From contig CAJHNH020000494.1 of NCBI GenBank assembly GCA_905116865.2, positions 30,001 through 94,000 of the forward strand: a stretch of DNA of 64,000 bases, in the 5' to 3' direction. Origin of the DNA: Candidula unifasciata (lineage: Eukaryota; Mollusca; Gastropoda; Stylommatophora; Geomitridae). The notes below the pieces were generated by a model. That model was not told the DNA's origin. It worked only from the letters and a program-made list of their open reading frames with translations, and ran no database searches. Shown here piece by piece: positions 36,230 through 46,985 of the stretch. Both the position numbers and the translations under genes were made by a program. Numbering within the stretch: the first letter of the stretch is position 1; each line of letters begins with the position of its first letter.

Positions 36230-36830
36230 TAAAGATAAAAAATAACAAAAAGAACAGCTACATCCTAGTACAGAACAGACTACAACCATGAACTATATGG
36301 TTATACTGAGAGATTCTTCAAGCAAACAGTTAGAAGCACAACAATCCCCACAGCCCAACAGCTCCTATATGTTTGTCTCCACCATTTGTTAGTCAACATA
36401 ATGACTGCACAGAAAGTGATCAAAGTGATGGCAGAACCTTGACTAATGACTAACTAATGAGCTCTGCAGCTTCAGTGCTGATCCCAGGGGAGTTCTGCAA
36501 AGATTGCAGTCATGAACCGCAAGGACACAGTCCAGGAAATGAACTGACAACCTTTACAGTGCGAGGCAAACAGCTCAACTACTCAACCAAAGAGACTTTC
36601 CTAAGACAATTAACACAGACAGGACCTCAGACAAAACACATCTTCAATGTCAACAGGTAAAAGTTAGGGTAAACATAGGACTCTTTCCCTGTCTTCAGAC
36701 ACATTAGGCTAAGGATTCTAGCTCTGTGTTTACAGAGCTCAATCAGACTTCAGTGGCTAGTGCTGTCAACATCAAGTCATACATTGTTAGTTCCCATGAT
36801 ATTTCCTCAGTCATGTAAGCTTATATATAT
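36230..36830. other. Unassigned sequence
   Basis: No supported gene; a 67-codon frame at 36457-36660 has no recognisable motif. The MADD polyadenylation site might lie near here or in the arrays above, but I see no convincing - strand AATAAA. Confidence 0.3.
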
Positions 36831-36834
36831 GAGC

Positions 36835-37245
36835 CTGACATGAAGCCAGACAAGGTAAAACCAGGGAATGGGGAAACCAGACAAGAGTGAAACCAGACAA
36901 CAGTGAAGCCAGATAATAGTGAAACCAGACAACAGTGAAGCCAGACAGTAGTGAAACCAGAGAACGGTGAAGCCAGACAATGGTAAAACCAGACAACAGT
37001 GAAGCCAGACAAGGGTGAAACCAGACAACAGTGAAGCCAGACAAGGGTGAAACCAGACAACAGTGGAGCCAGACAAGGGTGAAACCAGACAACAGTGAAG
37101 CCAAATAATGGTGAAACCAGACAACAGTGAAGCCAAACAATAGTGAAACCAGACAGCGGTGAAGCCAGATAAAGGTGAAACCAGACAACAGTTAAGCCAG
37201 ACAATGGTGAAGCCAGACAATGGTGAAACCAGACAACAGTGAAGC
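36835..37245. repeat. Minisatellite, 30-bp unit (two 15-bp halves), about 14 copies
   Basis: GTGAAACCAGACAACA and GTGAAGCCAGACAA(T/G)G halves alternate. All three - strand frames are open, an artefact. Confidence 0.95.
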
Positions 37246-37454
37246 CAGTCTCTTCTATAATTAACAAGCTAATGAGATCAGATGTTCCAAGTCTCAATCA
37301 ATATTATACAACCCACAAGTCAGTGAGACTGCAGGTCCCATTTCTAAATCCTCAACCTGAGAACAAACAGCTCATAGAGAGATGATCTGCATACAATGTA
37401 GATGGTCTTTGTAATCATATCACTCATCCACATCCATCAGAAACACACACATCC

Positions 37455-38580
37455 ACAAAACTGTGCCAGTTGTAGACATACATTCAAAACACTGTGCCAG
37501 TAGTAGACATAAACATCCAAAACACTGTACCAATAGTAGACACACACAAACACAAAACTGTACCAGTAGTAGACACACACTAAGAAAACACTGTACCAAT
37601 AGTAGACACACAAATCTACAACGCAGGACTAACAGTAGACATACATAAACACAACAATGTACCAATAGTAGACACACACAAACACAACACAGTACCAATA
37701 GTAGACACAAATCTAAAACACTGTACCAACAGTATTCATACACAAATCTACAACACTGTCCAACAGTAGACATACACAAACACAACACTATACCAATAGT
37801 AGACACACAAATCTACAACACTGTACCAATAGTAGACACACAAATCTACAACACTATACCAATAGTAAACACACAAATCTACAACACTGTACCAATAGTA
37901 GAAACACAAATCTACAACACTGTACCAACAGTAGACATTCACAAACACAACACTATACCAATAGTAGACACAAAAATCTACAACACTGTCCCAATAGTAA
38001 ACACACAAATCCACAACAATATACCAATAATTGACACTGTACCAACAGTAGACACACACACACAAATACACATCACTGTACCAAGAGCAGACACACAAAT
38101 CCTTATCACTGTACCAATAGTAGAGACACAAATACACATCACTGTACCAATAGTAGACACACAAATACACATCACTGTACCAATAGTAGACAAATCACAC
38201 ACTGTACCAATAGTACACACATCACATGTACCAATAGTATAGCACACACACACAAATCAGATATCAAATGTACACAATAGTAGAGACACAAATCCATATC
38301 ACTGTACCAATAGTAGAGACACAAATCCACATCACTGTACCAATAGTAGACACACAAATACACATCAATGTACCAACAGTAGACACACAAATCCATATCA
38401 CTGTACCAATAGTAGAGAGACAAACCCATATCACTGTACCAACAGTAGACACACACAAACACAACACTGTACCTAATAGTAGACACACACACACAAATAC
38501 AACACTGTACCAACAGTAGACACACACAAACACAACACTGTACCAACATCAGACACACACAAATACATTATACCAACAAC
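37455..38580. repeat. Degenerate minisatellite, about 33-35-bp unit, 33 copies
   Basis: Unit CACTGTACCAATAGTAGACA + CACAAATCTACAA. Length and sequence vary widely. Confidence 0.94.
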
Positions 38581-38688
38581 AGATATACAACAATATAACA
38601 CAACAATTTGCCGATAAGATAATCAAGTGGTTGAGCAGTGGTTAGAAGAAGCAAGCGGTTAGAGCAGCAAAGCAACAGCTAGCCTCTA

Positions 38689-38841
38689 CAGTGTTACGTT
38701 AAACCGTGTCCAGAAACCCCAGATCTGCAGCAAAAAAGCGACCAAAACAAGAGAAGAGGAATAGTTACTGGAGATAACATCTGTGGTGTCAGCCAGAAGG
38801 ACACTGATCATGCGATGGAACATGAGTGTGATCTCGTTTGC
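38689..38841 (-). CDS. MADD: MADD homologue, probable last coding exon
   Basis: The acceptor is TTATCTTGTTGGCAG. The exon opens in phase 0 with ANEITLMFHRMISVLLADTT, which takes the place of the A-x-E-I...S helix that closes MADD. The frame runs 51 codons to TAG (38686-38688). The last 26 residues (from NYSSSLVLV) are not family-like. A pyrimidine run ending GCTGCAG lies within them, so the true end may be different: a donor at CCA|GTAACT or another terminal exon are alternatives. The first 25 residues are the reliable part. Confidence 0.6.
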
Positions 38842-39309
38842 CTGCCAACAAGATAAAGGAGAACATACAGAACAGCTAAAAATAACTGATCTGGTGGCAA
38901 GTGGCAATGACCAGAGGGTTACAAAAGGAACCTCAAAAGTGTAACAGAAATAGCAGTAACCCTGCCACTGTCTTGGAACTTGTCCGTATTGTTGCTAAGG
39001 ATGCCAAGAGTGTTATGTAAGTGACATCATGGTGTGGATGAATATGGTGACAATACAATGACAGTTTAAAGAAGTCCACCCCACTTTTGACATGCACTGA
39101 CAGGTGTGCATCACCATACTGGACCATCAATTGGCCGATTTATTCCCATATGTTTCATCCCGTCACTGACCACAACACAGATAACCAAACGCTGCTCCTC
39201 TTTGTTGTATGCCAAAGGTGGGGTGGCCACTTTAAACAGTCATTATGAAATCATCATGTTTGTTTGCATAGTGATGCCACATGCTTAACAGATTACAAGA
39301 CAACAGCAT

Positions 39310-39830
39310 GGTTACTGTAATTTCTACTACACTCTTCTCCTCCTCCTTCTTCAGCATTCTGAGCCCTTGAGGTTCATTGCTGCAGATGTCACCTGCCTTC
39401 ATTCATCTCTCTGGTTGGCCTTCTCTTTCCAGCTGGAGACACCAAGTGTTTGTTGGTTGCTGGTCTGTCTGGATATTATCTCTCCATCGTCTTCTTGGTC
39501 TGCCTCGCGGTCTACAATCATTCATCTTCCTCATGTGAAAAGTTTTTACGCCTCTGTTAGCTGACATTTTCTCAATGTGCCCCAACCATTTCAGTCTATT
39601 AGCTCTCAAGATGCCAGTGATCAGTGGTGATTTAAACAGATTATGAATTTCGTTGTTGCTTCTCACTCTCCATTCCCTGTAGTGGGTCAAAAGATTTATC
39701 GTAAGACTCTGTTTAAAAAAAATTTGTAATAAGGCTTCATCTCTTTTGGTTTTGCTCCAAGTTTCAGAACCATATAAAACGACTGGTCTTATCAATGTTT
39801 CATATATTTGAAGATTTTCAATGCCTGCTC
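39310..39830 (-). mobile_element. LINE reverse transcriptase C-terminal fragment
   Basis: - strand frame: YETLIRPVVLYGSETW, RSNNEIHNLF, ANRLKWLGHIEKM, RPRGRPRRRWRDNI. These are the standard thumb and tail motifs of non-LTR reverse transcriptases. A degraded tail ends in an AAG-rich stretch near 39330. The frame is uninterrupted for about 140 codons, so the copy is fairly young. It lies between the last two MADD exons on the same strand. Confidence 0.8.
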
Positions 39831-40026
39831 TTTCATTTCCTGTAATGCTGGAGTGGCCTAGGAGCCAGTGGAAAACAGTCTGCTTGGTCAGAGGTCCATC
39901 TGAAGCAGCAGAGATCAAAGCTCGTTGGTTCAGTTGTTTTTCATTTAGTATTACTTGCAATCCTGAGTGGGAATCTGTCAGTATAACCATTTCAAGTAAT
40001 ACGGATACTGCTTCCTCTGGTGCCAT
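39831..40026 (-). mobile_element. LINE RNase H fragment fused in frame to reverse transcriptase tail
   Basis: VILTDSHSGLQVI (second catalytic Asp region) and VFHWLLGHSSITGNERAG (final His/Asp block) mark an RNase H domain. Its reading frame runs without a stop into the reverse transcriptase tail at 39310-39830. RNase H normally lies after, not before, the thumb of the same protein. This looks like a junction of two elements. Confidence 0.65.
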
Positions 40027-40122
40027 GACCTCACTTTATAACTGATGGATTCTTCCTCCTATTCTCCTTTTCCTCCATACCTTACAGACTCTGCTCAGCC
40101 ATCTGTTAATGATAATACTCAT

Positions 40123-40250
40123 CTCCGGACGGCGATACAGGCGGGCAATTCTTATCAGCTGTCTATACTGGTGGCAGAGCACTTATGGTTTATAACCGTG
40201 TGCAATGACGCTGGTTCACAACTCCCAACTTTACCTTTACCTTTTTTTTA
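40123..40250 (+). repeat. Dispersed repeat family F
   Basis: CTATACTGGTGGCAGAGCAC and GCAATGACGCTGGTTCACA followed by CTTTACCTTT match 56063-56200 in the same orientation. The family is unassigned, about 125 bp. Confidence 0.75.
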
Positions 40251-40402
40251 CTCATCTGTTTTGGGAAAGTTTTGTTCTAACATCTGATTGGTGATTGTCT
40301 GCACTTCTAAGGGGCCCATTTACCTTTGATCAGGGTGCCATCTTTTGTATCTATAATTTGTGAGAAATAATTAATTTACACACACAAAAAAAAAAAAGAT
40401 AT

Positions 40403-40537
40403 TTAACTTTCAGTCTCAAGGAACGCATCATAGTTTCTACCCAGAAGACTAAAGAACCTAAGACGCGCTGATCATACAATTATTTTTACTATCTCTTGGG
40501 CCTTCGATGCTACATCCCCTAGGACTGAAACAGTTAA
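40403..40537. mobile_element. TTAA-flanked MITE (copy 1)
   Basis: Starts TTAACTTTCAGTCTC and ends GGACTGAAACAGTTAA; imperfect terminal inverted repeats with TTAA at both ends. The interior GGAACGCATCATAG and CTTGGGCCTTCGATGCTACA match the copy at 52961. Confidence 0.65.
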
Positions 40538-40554
40538 CATGCTCATTCCTTTCC

Positions 40555-40960
40555 AATGCCTCTTTTAAGGTTTGGATGTTGAGGTAGTTACATGATCTTC
40601 CAGCTGCCTCGATTATAATACTTAGTTCTGAGTTTTTCGGATATTATCTTTTCACCATGTTCTTGGTCTACCATAGGTTCGACTTCCTTCTCCTCTTTTT
40701 TGTATGCCTTCTATGGTATAGTGTCATAAAATATTATGCGGAAAATACATTCTATTTTTTGTCTTTGTATGTAATTCAGTGCTGGCTCTATGCTGACTTT
40801 TTAAAAGATTTTATTAGGTTCAATTTTGTTTGTTTGTTTGTTTGTTGGTTGGTTGGTTTATCTGGTACCATTTTTATTGTCTCATAACTTCATTCCTGAT
40901 TTTCTTCTTATTCTGGTCACTCCTGCAGCCTTTCTCAAACATCTCATAACCAATAATTAG
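40555..40960 (-). mobile_element. LINE 3'-end fragment (without arrays)
   Basis: Aligns on the - strand with 42680-43230. Shared words on the + strand are CTTTGTATGTAATT, CTTCCAGCTGCCT.GATTAT, and TCTCA.ACATCTCAT. Here the segment between GTATGCCTTCTATGG and the TTGTCTTTGTATG block is single copy, whereas the 42.9 kb copy has a six-fold 43-bp array there. Confidence 0.6.
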
Positions 40961-40977
40961 CTGATTGTCGTAGTTAT

Positions 40978-41410
40978 TTTTGGAGCTGTGGCAGCACAGT
41001 GGTTAAAACTCATCTGCTGGCAGAAAGGTCTTCGGTCTGAATCCACATCGAGTCAGATTGAAAGAAAAATGACCTCGAGTCTCAGGTCAGCCTAGCCTAT
41101 AGTGGGTACCAGGTAGGGTTGCCATGTACATCATTCCTCCAGGCTTTCTCTGTTGTTCTCTCCTCCCCCCCAGCCCATATTGTGTTTCTATGAAGTAAGT
41201 TAAGTATGCTGAATATGTACATTTTATAGCCTTCTAGCAGTGACAAATGTCATTGTAAACTAACGAGTCATAATTCTGGTTTTTATTTGTTATTTAAAAA
41301 AATCTGGCAACTCTGCTGCCAGGGAAGTTATGGGAAGTCAAGTGGCCAGCATAATGTTGACCTCATCAGCCCCTGGGTGCAGACGAGTCTATAACACGTG
41401 AGTCTAGAAT
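40978..41410 (+). mobile_element. SINE family A, diverged or interrupted
   Basis: Head TGTGGCAGCACAGTGGTTAA and TTCGGTCTGAATCCACAT; the body has AGGTCAGCCTAGCCTATAGT. The segment at 41325-41400 (GTCAAGTGGCCAGCATAATG) resembles the family A body. Confidence 0.45.
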
Positions 41411-41507
41411 TATATACTCAATGTCTGTGAACATTCTCCCCCCTCCTTTCTTTTTAAAAGTCTCTCACAAACATACATACACATAACAGTAACAAGATTA
41501 CTACCAG

Positions 41508-41600
41508 CCCCCACACAAACACACATATAGTAACATCCGCCCTCACACAAACACACATATAGTAACATCAGCCCTCACACAAACACACATATCATAACAT
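41508..41600. repeat. Tandem repeat, about 32-bp unit, 3 copies
   Basis: CACACAAACACACATATAGT + AACATCAGCCCT. Confidence 0.88.
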
Positions 41601-41726
41601 GACAGCTAGACTCGCTCCCTTCTCTTAGGCACAGACTGGCAAAAATATAACCGCTCCCTTCCCCCAACCGACTCTCTCACACAATCACATGTACACACAT
41701 GCAGTGTGTCATCAGCGCCCACTTAC

Positions 41727-41773
41727 CATGTTAGACTTGAACCTGTGCTGGATTATTTGCTTGCTTTTCCGAT
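41727..41773 (-). CDS. MADD: MADD homologue, exon n-1 (47 nt)
   Basis: The acceptor is ATTCTCTTGTCAG and the donor is ATG|GTAAGT. The previous exon ends with one base (g), so the codon is g|AT = D. The exon then reads RKSKQIIQHRFKSNM and ends in phase 0. It fills the short lysine-rich strand between the VLEE strand and the closing helix in the family. Too short to have been called as an ORF; identified by splice sites, phase and position. Confidence 0.8.
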
Positions 41774-41954
41774 CTGACAAGAGAATCAACAAATGCATAT
41801 TAGATTTCACCTGTACACTACAATCTACGTAAACCATCAACTACACTGATGTGTAGGCTGGTTGCTGCTGCCACCTTTCCAGACAACGTGTTATGGAGGT
41901 TACAGAAGAGAAAGGGGGGGGGGGGAAAGGGGGTTCCTCTGAAAGGGGAGAGGG

Positions 41955-42035
41955 GTGTTCCCTCTGTGTAGAAATGGCCAAGCTGTTTGCCTTGCGCTCT
42001 GAAGGTAATGGGTTCGTTCCAGCGGTTCTGCACTC
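41955..42035 (+). mobile_element. tRNA-like SINE head
   Basis: ATGGCCAAGCTGTTTGCCTT (box A) and ATGGGTTCGTTCCAG (box B). A G-run at 41916-41925 precedes it. Confidence 0.5.
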
Positions 42036-42639
42036 TTCAGCTCATGAGTGCAATTTTAACGGAGATCCCTGGGGACTGTCGCTGGAGCTACGGAGTTTGT
42101 GCTCTGCATGGCACTCTCTGCAGGCCTTTCCGTGGAGAAAGACAGAGCCATATGGGATAAAACCCGGTGCAACAAAGTCGATCCTCCCGACTTTAACCTT
42201 TAACCAGATGAAGTTTTCTAATGAGCTACAGAAAGCAATAGGACCACAGCCAACGGAGACGGCCAGTGTGACTAGCATAACCCGCTTACATAAACAAAAG
42301 TCTTCCATAAAGTAGAGCATGGGATTTCACGAACCACTGGTGCTATCACATGCGTTTTATTTTTCAGACGATCAGCTTTTAACCTACCTGCAATCATTTT
42401 TCTGATTTCTCCCCCCCACCTCCCAGGAACATGGTCAGTGGCATCCAATCCCTATCAATCCACCTCAACATCTGTATTATTCATGCTCCATTTGAGAACA
42501 TTATTATTCTGTAGTAAGGGTTACCTCAACAACTTCTATCCATTTCTAATTTATCTTATAGGATGTTCTTGGGGGATGCATGCTGCAGGACAAATAAACT
42601 ATCAACTATATCCCATCATGTGAGCTGCAGGCTTCGATG

Positions 42640-43300
42640 GCTGGCAAATTTGTCTATCAGCACAGTGGTCATCTTCTTCTGCTTCTTCTTCTTCACTTCT
42701 ATTCTACCGCTTTGGGTGTCCAGGGAGATATAAGGTCCTGCTTCTTGATCTTCTAGCTGCCTTGATCATAGACAATCTATACTGTTGTAGAGTTTCTCTG
42801 ATGTTATCTTTCCATTCTGTTCATGGCCTAGCTCATTCTCTACATCCCTCTCCTTGTTGTTATATACCTTATAAGGTGTGGCAACACAATGTATCCTGGT
42901 TGTTATATACTTTATAAGGTGTGGCATTACAATGTATCCTTGTTGTTATATACTTTATAAGGTGTGGCATTACAATGTATCCTTGTTGTTATATACTTTA
43001 TAAGGTGTGGCAACACAATGTATCCTTGTTGTTATATACTTTATAAGGTGTGGCAACACAATGTATCCTTGTTGTTATATACTTTATAAGGTGTGGCAAC
43101 ACAATGTATCCTCATTGAGTGAGCAAACCTTTCTATACATTGTCTTTGTATGTAATTTTGTATTAGCTTTGTGTCAACTTTTATACCTATGACCTCATTC
43201 TTGATTTTAAACCTTCTCTTCACTCCAACAGTCTTTCTCAGACATCTCATTTCCATGATTTGGGAACTAATATGCTCTATTTTCTCAGACATCTCATTTC
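42640..43300 (-). mobile_element. LINE 3' end carrying two internal minisatellites
   Basis: On the - strand it runs from EMRCLRKTVGVKRRFKIKNE through LIQNYIQRQCIERFAHSMRI to EQNGKITSEKLYNSIDCL and PYISLDTQSG, then AAG repeats. That is the thumb and tail of a non-LTR polyprotein. The order of words matches 40555-40960. A 43-bp array (42870-43113) and a 47-bp array (43222-43425) have grown inside it. Confidence 0.7.
42870..43113. repeat. Minisatellite, about 43-bp unit, 6 copies, within LINE
   Basis: Unit CTTGTTGTTATATACTTTAT + AAGGTGTGGCAACACAATGT + ATC, with CAACAC/CATTAC variants. Confidence 0.95.
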
Positions 43301-43425
43301 TATGATTTGGGAACTGATATGCTCTATTTTCTCAGACATCTCACGTCTATTATTTGGGTCAGATTTGCTCTATTTTCTTAGACATCTCATTTCCATGATT
43401 TGGGAACTGATATGCTCTATGAAAC
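43222..43425. repeat. Minisatellite, 47-bp unit, about 4 copies, within LINE
   Basis: Unit CAGACATCTCATTTCTATGA + TTTGGGAACTGATATGCTCT + ATTTTCT. The part CAGACATCTCATTTC encodes, on the - strand, the LINE motif EMRCL. Confidence 0.93.
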
Positions 43426-43708
43426 CAAAAGAGAATTCTGCCACTTGTATTTTAACTGAAAGGCAATAAACTAATGTCACACTTCATTAACTAGAACATT
43501 CTTGATATCACTAAAAACTTACATTTATTATCTCAATTTGTGCAGCCTATTTGAGCTAACACATTCATTCTTTGAAAGTTTATTTAAAAGCAAGAGGACT
43601 GACTTCACTGCACCAGATTTTGTCTCACAGGGCTGAGTCTCTCTTAGCAAAGCAGCTGTTGGCATGCCAGAGGCACTACAGAAAACACACAAGTGGGTAG
43701 CTTCAGAA

Positions 43709-43746
43709 AAGACCCCCCCCCCCCCCCCAGACCCCCCCCTCCCCCC
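43709..43746. repeat. Poly-C tract
   Basis: Three C runs of 6-18 bases broken by AGA and T. Confidence 0.9.
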
Positions 43747-43855
43747 GGATATCTAAAGCACCTGTATTCAAGATTCAAGTGAGGAAGACTGAGATCGAAC
43801 ACTTAACTTTCAGAGCACAAAGCAAATGACTTAACCACTTCACCAAAAAAAAAAT
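43745..43855 (-). mobile_element. tRNA-like SINE head
   Basis: - strand GGTGAAGTGGTTAAGTCATT (box A) and AGTGTTCGATCTCAGTC (box B), about 30 bases apart. Confidence 0.6.
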
Positions 43856-43894
43856 CATTTTATTTTACTCTAAGTATTATTACAGTAAGAACTA

Positions 43895-44100
43895 TGGATG
43901 GGGATTGTGGGTGTTATTGGCAACAAAAGAACTGACACACTGGATGACTCTGCCATAGATGTAGAAGGACAGCATATGGATCGCACTGACATTATAGAGA
44001 ATGGACAATCAGAGGACTGTCAGGACAGCGCTGGGAGTAACGACAGGCACAGCCAGACAGAGGTACCCTGGGCATATGAGAAGTCTGGTCAAATAGCACT
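43895..44100 (+). mobile_element. LINE RNase H tail, left half of interrupted copy
   Basis: + strand GIVGVIGNKRTDTLDDSAID and the following DRTDIIE correspond to GVVGNKRADRLAG and LADIVIALREIG in the 52.1-52.9 kb copy. Conserved Ala is changed to Thr. The match breaks off at the start of the 21-bp array and resumes after it. Confidence 0.65.
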
Positions 44101-44101
44101 A

Positions 44102-44745
44102 TTAACTATAGGGTGCTGACATATGAGGGGGAATGCTGACATACGTGGAGGGATACTGACATACGAGGGGGGATGCTGACATACGGGGGGGGATGCTGAC
44201 ATACGAGGGGGGTGCTGACATATGAGGGGGATGCTGCCATACGAGGGGGGATGCTGACATACGAGGGGGGATGCTGACATACGAGGGGGGGATGCTGACA
44301 TACGAGGGGGGATGCTGACATACGAGGGGGGATGCTGACATACGAGGGGGGATGCTGACATACGAGGGGGGATGCTGACATACAAGGGGGATGCTGACAT
44401 ATGAGGGGGGATGCTGACATACAAGGGGGGATGCTGACATACGAGGGGGGATGCTGACACACAAGGGGGATGCTGACATACGAGGGGAGATGCTGACATA
44501 CAAGGGGAGATGCTGACATACGAGGGGAGATGCTGACACACAAGGGGGATGCTGACATACAAGGGGGGATGCTGACACACAAGGGGGATGCTGACATACA
44601 AGGGGGGATGCTGACACACAAGGGGGATGCTGACATACGTGGGGGGATGCTGACATACAAGGGGAGATGCTGACATACGAGGGGGGATGCTGACATACAA
44701 GGGGAGATGCTGACATACGAGGGGGGTGTTGACATATGAGGAGGG
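44102..44745. repeat. Minisatellite, 20-22-bp unit, about 31 copies, inside LINE remnant
   Basis: Unit GATGCTGACATACGAGGGGG (+G). G-run length varies from 4 to 7. The unit resembles the LINE sequence it interrupts (GATATGTTGAGAGGGGAATC at 52880). Stop-free in all three - frames, so 217-232 codon ORFs arise as artefacts. Confidence 0.95.
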
Positions 44746-44805
44746 ATCCGAGCACCTACAGATGTGTCCAGAATGCTGTGAAGACAATCCAACTCAGAAC
44801 ACCTA
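44746..44805 (+). mobile_element. LINE RNase H tail, right half of interrupted copy
   Basis: GGATCCGAGCACCTACAGAT + GTGTCCAGAATGCTGTGAAG matches GGAATCTGAGCACCTATGGA + TGTGTCCGGAGTGCTGTGAA at 52893-52935 (S-E-H-L-x-M-C-P-E-C-C-E-D-N). Confidence 0.75.
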
Positions 44806-44809
44806 ACAG

Positions 44810-45240
44810 TAACAAGCTGGAACTGTTACTGTTTTTTCTTCACACTAAACTCACACATGAATGTAACAATGTAACATTAGTAGGATTTTCTTCTTTTTGT
44901 TCTGTTTTCTTCTGGCTGGTGATGATCCTCCTCAGGACCTCATTCTCCAGTGAAATGCATCAATGACAAGCTGCCAGCTACCTGTTCTCACCTAAACAGT
45001 TTATAACAAACTAAGACACTAGAACAGGCTCCAGAAAATGCAATCAGAAATGTATCAAGGCTAAACAAGGCATTCAGCAAGTCTAACAACTAGTAATAGT
45101 TGTACATGGGCAGGCATTGTACAGGCTGTCTCCGACTCCCGGAACCAGGGTCATGGGTCATCTTGGACAAGGGGCAAAGATTCTACACCACTGGCTGGAC
45201 ATCGACCTGGCTTGCTTTTACTGATGGACTTTATAATGAC
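44810..45240. other. Unassigned intronic sequence
   Basis: Includes a 78-codon + frame at 45100 with no recognisable motif. No splice-bounded exon is seen. Confidence 0.3.
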
Positions 45241-45269
45241 TGTCCAGTAAGGAGTAGGTTTTGTTATCA

Positions 45270-45680
45270 GGGATGGACACAGTGGCCATTAGTGGTGGAC
45301 ATAGTGGCCATTAGGGATGGAAAAAGTGGCCATTAGGGATGGATAGTGATTGCCAGGGTGATTAATCATGGTGGCCATCAGGGATGGACATATACAGCTG
45401 TTATCAAAGAATGGACACATTTAGTGATATCTAGGATGGAGATCTTTGTGGATTGAATCGTCTCAGTGACCATTAGGGATGTAGATTCTTAGTGGTCATC
45501 ATGGCCGAATCACCTTCCTGACCATCAGGACTGGAGATGTGGTCATCAGAGTTGAGTCATCCTAGTGACGGTTAGGGACAGGGTGGTCATTAAGGTTGCA
45601 TCATCTTAATGACCAGTGGTCTTCAGAGATGTGCATCTAGTGGCCATCAGGGATGTATTCTCTTAGTGGTCATCTGGAGT
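45270..45680. repeat. Highly degenerate tandem repeat, about 24-bp unit
   Basis: AGTGGCCATTAGGGATGGA(C/A) is clear at 45280-45350 and decays over the next 300 bases into TGGTCATCA, GACCATCAGG and similar words. Confidence 0.75.
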
Positions 45681-45699
45681 CACACTGGTCCCAGGATGG

Positions 45700-46850
45700 T
45701 CAAACAGCCTGTACTTCTGTGCTGGTACTATATGGCCTAGGCTAACATTCAACAAATCCTGTGTCTACGAGTATCAAGTATCTAACAACAACAACAAACA
45801 AAGCAACACAGAATATGTTTACAGAACACACTGGAGAATATGGAGGGGGGAACTGACAGATATTAACAGATAATCAAACAAAAACACACAAATTACTGAA
45901 GTATATGAACAAACGAGTGAATGAAACAATCAAAACTAGGATTAGAACTCATTAAAGTCAACCGACTGACTGTTTTTCTACTTAGGGGTGTCACCTCAAG
46001 GTCTGACACCCTTACGACTCAAAGATTCACCACATGGATATCAGTCCAGCAGGGCAGATCCCAGATACATTGTTCAACCTCCGAAGTAGGTACAAATGGG
46101 GCCAGAACTTTACTTCTATAAAAATGGCAGAGGTACTCGACACAAAGTGGCTAAAAAAGATGCCAGTATTTACCACACAGTGTCCAGACAAAAACATGAG
46201 AAAACTGATGCAGAAAAAGGTTGCCAATATTGCACACCCCTGCATGTCGCCAGAAAAAAAATCCATGATTAGGTAGCTCATAACCATTACAAGTACTACC
46301 CTGGTGCCCCAGACAATAAAAAAACACAAACGGAATTATATTTTATTTAGAGACATCAGTAACAGCTGGAGTCCCCGTCAATGCAGAATGTAAAATTTAG
46401 ATCCACCCTGCCTAAACTAAGTGGACATTTCCTGGAAATAAAATCGACTGGCGGGACATTGACAATATAACCCACCCAGGGCCTGTAGGTCTGTAACACA
46501 TGGAGACAGCACCATATGTTTGACACGTCTCTGTGTACAAAGCTACATCATTGCCTTAGCATAGACACAATTTGTGAAAGCTTTTAAAGAAATAATCAAA
46601 ACATATAAATAACACAAGAAGAAGAGAACGCCACATACACGCACACACACAAAAAACATTCACACACATAAGCATACACACACAAACTGGAAAGACTGAA
46701 ATATTATGTCTTAATTAAAATAAATATACCCACTCACCCCCCCAAAAAAATATTTGGGTATTACCAGCATATATTTCAATTGAGGCTAACAGACAGAATA
46801 AAAAAGGTAAGTGAAAGAATAGGAAAGAAGAGGCACAGAAGCAGCAGAAG
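45700..46850. other. Unassigned intronic sequence
   Basis: An 80-codon + frame (46034-46276, basic) overlaps a 100-codon - frame; neither has a motif or splice signal I trust. CA-rich stretch at 46635-46685. Confidence 0.3.
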
Positions 46851-46915
46851 GGTTTGGCGGAGGAGAAAAACAGAAAGAAGAAAAGAAGAAAAAGTCAGAA
46901 ATCGAAGACTCTTAC

Positions 46916-46985
46916 CGCGCTCTTCGAGAACAAATATGCCACTCTGAGTGAAACATTTCCGGATCCTGGCAAGCTCAATAAACGA
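46916..46985 (-). CDS. MADD: MADD homologue, exon n-2 (70 nt)
   Basis: The acceptor is CCGGTTTTTGTTTCAG and the donor is GCGCG|GTAAGA. The exon starts in phase 0 with SFIELARIRKCFTQSGIFVL and ends EER plus one base. The FIEL...KC...G(I/V)FVLEE pattern is characteristic of the MADD C-terminal region. It joins the 60071-60177 exon across an intron of about 13.1 kb. Confidence 0.88.

Noticed and set aside
44089..44792. Three overlapping 217-232 codon ORFs on the - strand (Cys/Pro/Ser rich repeats)
   Set aside because: They translate the 21-bp minisatellite in all three frames; no start context, splice site or non-repeat domain.
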